In this document: piece by piece, positions 62,156 through 64,000 of the stretch | Position numbering within the stretch: position 1 is the stretch's first letter | Layout of the letters: every line of letters begins with the position of its first letter | Assembly: GCA_030374805.1 (NCBI GenBank) | Contig: JARGSG010000013.1 | Location: 372,001-436,000, forward strand | Source of the DNA: Gracilaria gracilis | Taxonomy: Eukaryota > Rhodophyta > Florideophyceae > Gracilariales > Gracilariaceae | Direction of reading: 5' to 3' | Length of the DNA stretch: 64,000 nucleotides | Notes under the pieces: model-generated | The model's database searches: none | Seen by the model: only the letters and a program-made list of their open reading frames with translations | What the model was told of the DNA's origin: nothing | Translations under genes and position numbers: made by a program

Positions 62156-64000
62156 CTACGCATTAACCACGTGCTGTGCGACTTTCGTGACGGTATCACG
62201 AAAGGCTACAGCTGTGGGATGCAGGAGAGAACTTTGCGGCATTCGAATGTGTTGCAGCTCACTTCTAACATATGCACGTATTATTTCCGTCATTTCAAGA
62301 GTACCAGAGAGAACAGATTGTCTTTGGTTGCCCTCAACACGGCCGAGATTGCTAAATAAACGCTCTGCGGGAGCGGAAGAAGCCTGTCCGGACAGCACAG
62401 CACGCGCAACGCAATTGAACGGAACTGGACTTATTAGACCCCGTTCGTTGTTCACATCTTTCCAGTACTGAAATGTAGTGTACGGCTCTCGTCTTCCAAC
62501 ACTATCCAATTTAGCCATCATATCATTGTGAAACAGCCGAAATATAACCCTCAACTCTTCCTCTTTTGACGATAGCAAAGGTTCTAGCTCAACTGCCTCA
62601 AGCACCACAGCACACCGAACCACCTCTTTATAATTCTCTCTTTCTTCTGCAGAGCAGTCTAAGAAGTCGAGATTGCCCTCGTTGACATCAAGGAGCGCTG
62701 CGCAATGAAAGAGCAACATACGACGTGGTTTTCTGATAGACAGCGGTGGCGCACTTACCACTGAACTCTCCTCAAATAAAAGATCAGGTTCATCTCCAAA
62801 CTCTTCACCGGGCCTCCATGCTGCAGCACTCGATGGGACCTGCTTTCAAAGATCCCCTAGCCGATGCAATATGCGTTCTGCTAATTGAACAGAAAGCTGC
62901 TTGGAGTGTACCTTTAACAATTTGCACCGACGAGCTGCATCTGGAGCAGCATCTGCCTTCGCCGTACTCTGGCGACAACCGGGGGCGGAGAGAACACCAC
63001 TCCCATCTAATCCATTTATAATATCAGAACCAGAAGCTTCATTAGCGGAGAACGCCTGCATTTCATCGGCCATAATCAAAAGTGTTTCGTGAAGTTCTCG
63101 CAGCAACCGGGGGCTCGAGAAAGTGTCACTTTCTTATCTGCTTCCAGCATGGGCGCAACGCGGCGAACCTCTGCCAGAACGTAGATGAACGCAGCAAGTG
63201 TGTCAGTTTGGTTCTCTGAAAGCTGCGGTAGATCGCTTCCACTAATTTCCAACTCTTCGGCAACCTCTGAAATTGTATGAATACGGGTGAGATACGTTAG
63301 CATCGCTCCCAGTCTCGAGTGCAATCTTGTAGGTATATCCGTCTTTAGTTTTTTCAGTCGATCATTTGGAACACCCTCGTCTAATTGCTTCTGAAACAAG
63401 AGCTCTGACGCTTTTGAATGATGATTAAAATAAGACGTCACTTTGTTCACGTGATTCATGAACATCTGCCACGGAGTGCCATCAATAAACACATCGTTCA
63501 CGGCCAGAGCAATCGTATGAACAACACATCTTACAGAACCAACATAGTTCATTAGTAAATCAACCGCTAACGCCGTCGCGGCTTCGTTGTCACTTGTGGC
63601 TGTCGATACATTAATAGAATCACATCCTACTAACGGACTTTCACTAAGAACATTATCCATAATATCCCGCAGCTGCTCTGTGTTCTTTGACGCATCACCT
63701 ATATTCAATGTAGTTAACGGAAAACTTCGGATGCACCACTCTTCGTCAATAGAGTGCCATGTCATTCCTAGTATAGATACATCAAGAGCTGCACTCCACC
63801 CATCGACTGTAAGACTCCCAGTAACTGCAGCTGTCGCACCTGCCTTTAGTAGTTTGCAAACAGCCTGGTAGGTGTCAAAGAGGGCTTTGTCTAAAGAGGT
63901 TTTGCTCGAAAACACCGCTCGTGATCCAAACACGTCAATAAGACCCTGCAAAAGAGGTGATCCGATCCGACTCATCGGTGTTTCTGCTGCACAGGCAAAC
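62156..64000 (-). pseudogene. Second hAT-family transposase, cut by the window edge
   Basis: Minus-strand coding enters from beyond 64000 (the frame is open to the edge) with LTVDGWSAALDVSILGMTWHS, CVVHTIALAVNDVF and LHSRLGAMLTYLTRIHTISE, the hAT core. Near 63106 a run of five C marks a change of frame, a TGA lies at 62846-62848, and the same frame then runs to 62156 with the hAT C-terminal dimerisation block (AVLSGQASSAPAERLFSNLGR, SGTLEMTEIIRAYVR). So it has about two breaks in the visible part. It is not closely related to the hAT at 45964-48744, and its ends are not placed. Confidence 0.8.

Overview
This is eukaryotic nuclear DNA, and I infer a florideophyte red alga of the Chondrus crispus type. 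The reasons are a glycoside hydrolase family 16 (GH16) enzyme of the marine galactan type, a Golgi-type carbohydrate sulfotransferase, mostly intron-poor genes with short GT-AG introns (53-97 nt where I can place them), and a dense load of very different transposons. The species is inferred, not shown.

Layout. 1-8.3 kb: a seven-helix membrane protein and a small secreted protein with a TIMP/netrin-like start, then gene-poor DNA with a tRNA-like (SINE-like) relic. 8.4-11.4 kb: a nearly whole Tc1 element and a decayed pogo/Tigger element. 12.2-16.5 kb: two same-strand genes, each with a short intron, for a novel secreted protein and the GH16 enzyme. 18.0-27.1 kb: a 9.1 kb stretch closed by perfect 29-bp inverted repeats and a 3-bp direct repeat. 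It carries a SANT-like gene at one end and an intact PIF/Harbinger transposase at the other, both reading inward. Between them lie a RAPTOR (TOR complex 1 subunit) copy that has lost its caspase-like domain and a second GC-rich coding-like remnant. 27.2-27.8 kb: two inverted tRNA-Ala(AGC) genes whose T-loop carries a 15-nt insertion. 29.5-39.4 kb: the best block of host genes, with a sulfotransferase, a Sel1-repeat protein overlapping a membrane-protein frame, and a conserved-looking unknown.

40.4-45.4 kb: a young, whole-looking Copia LTR element sitting inside a host exon. 46-48.7 kb: a hAT transposase with one stop. 50.2-56.1 kb: a Mutator-like element with 278-bp terminal inverted repeats and a 9-bp target duplication, whose Ulp1-type protease and transposase lie in one reading frame. 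It sits in a gene for a secreted protein. 56.5-57.7 kb: a single-pass membrane protein gene. 58.3-64 kb: a short inverted-repeat element, a two-gene DDE element, and a second hAT that runs off the right edge.

The most unusual items are the TIR-bounded block holding a RAPTOR copy, the tRNA-Ala pair with a T-loop insertion, and the in-frame protease-transposase of the Mutator-like element.
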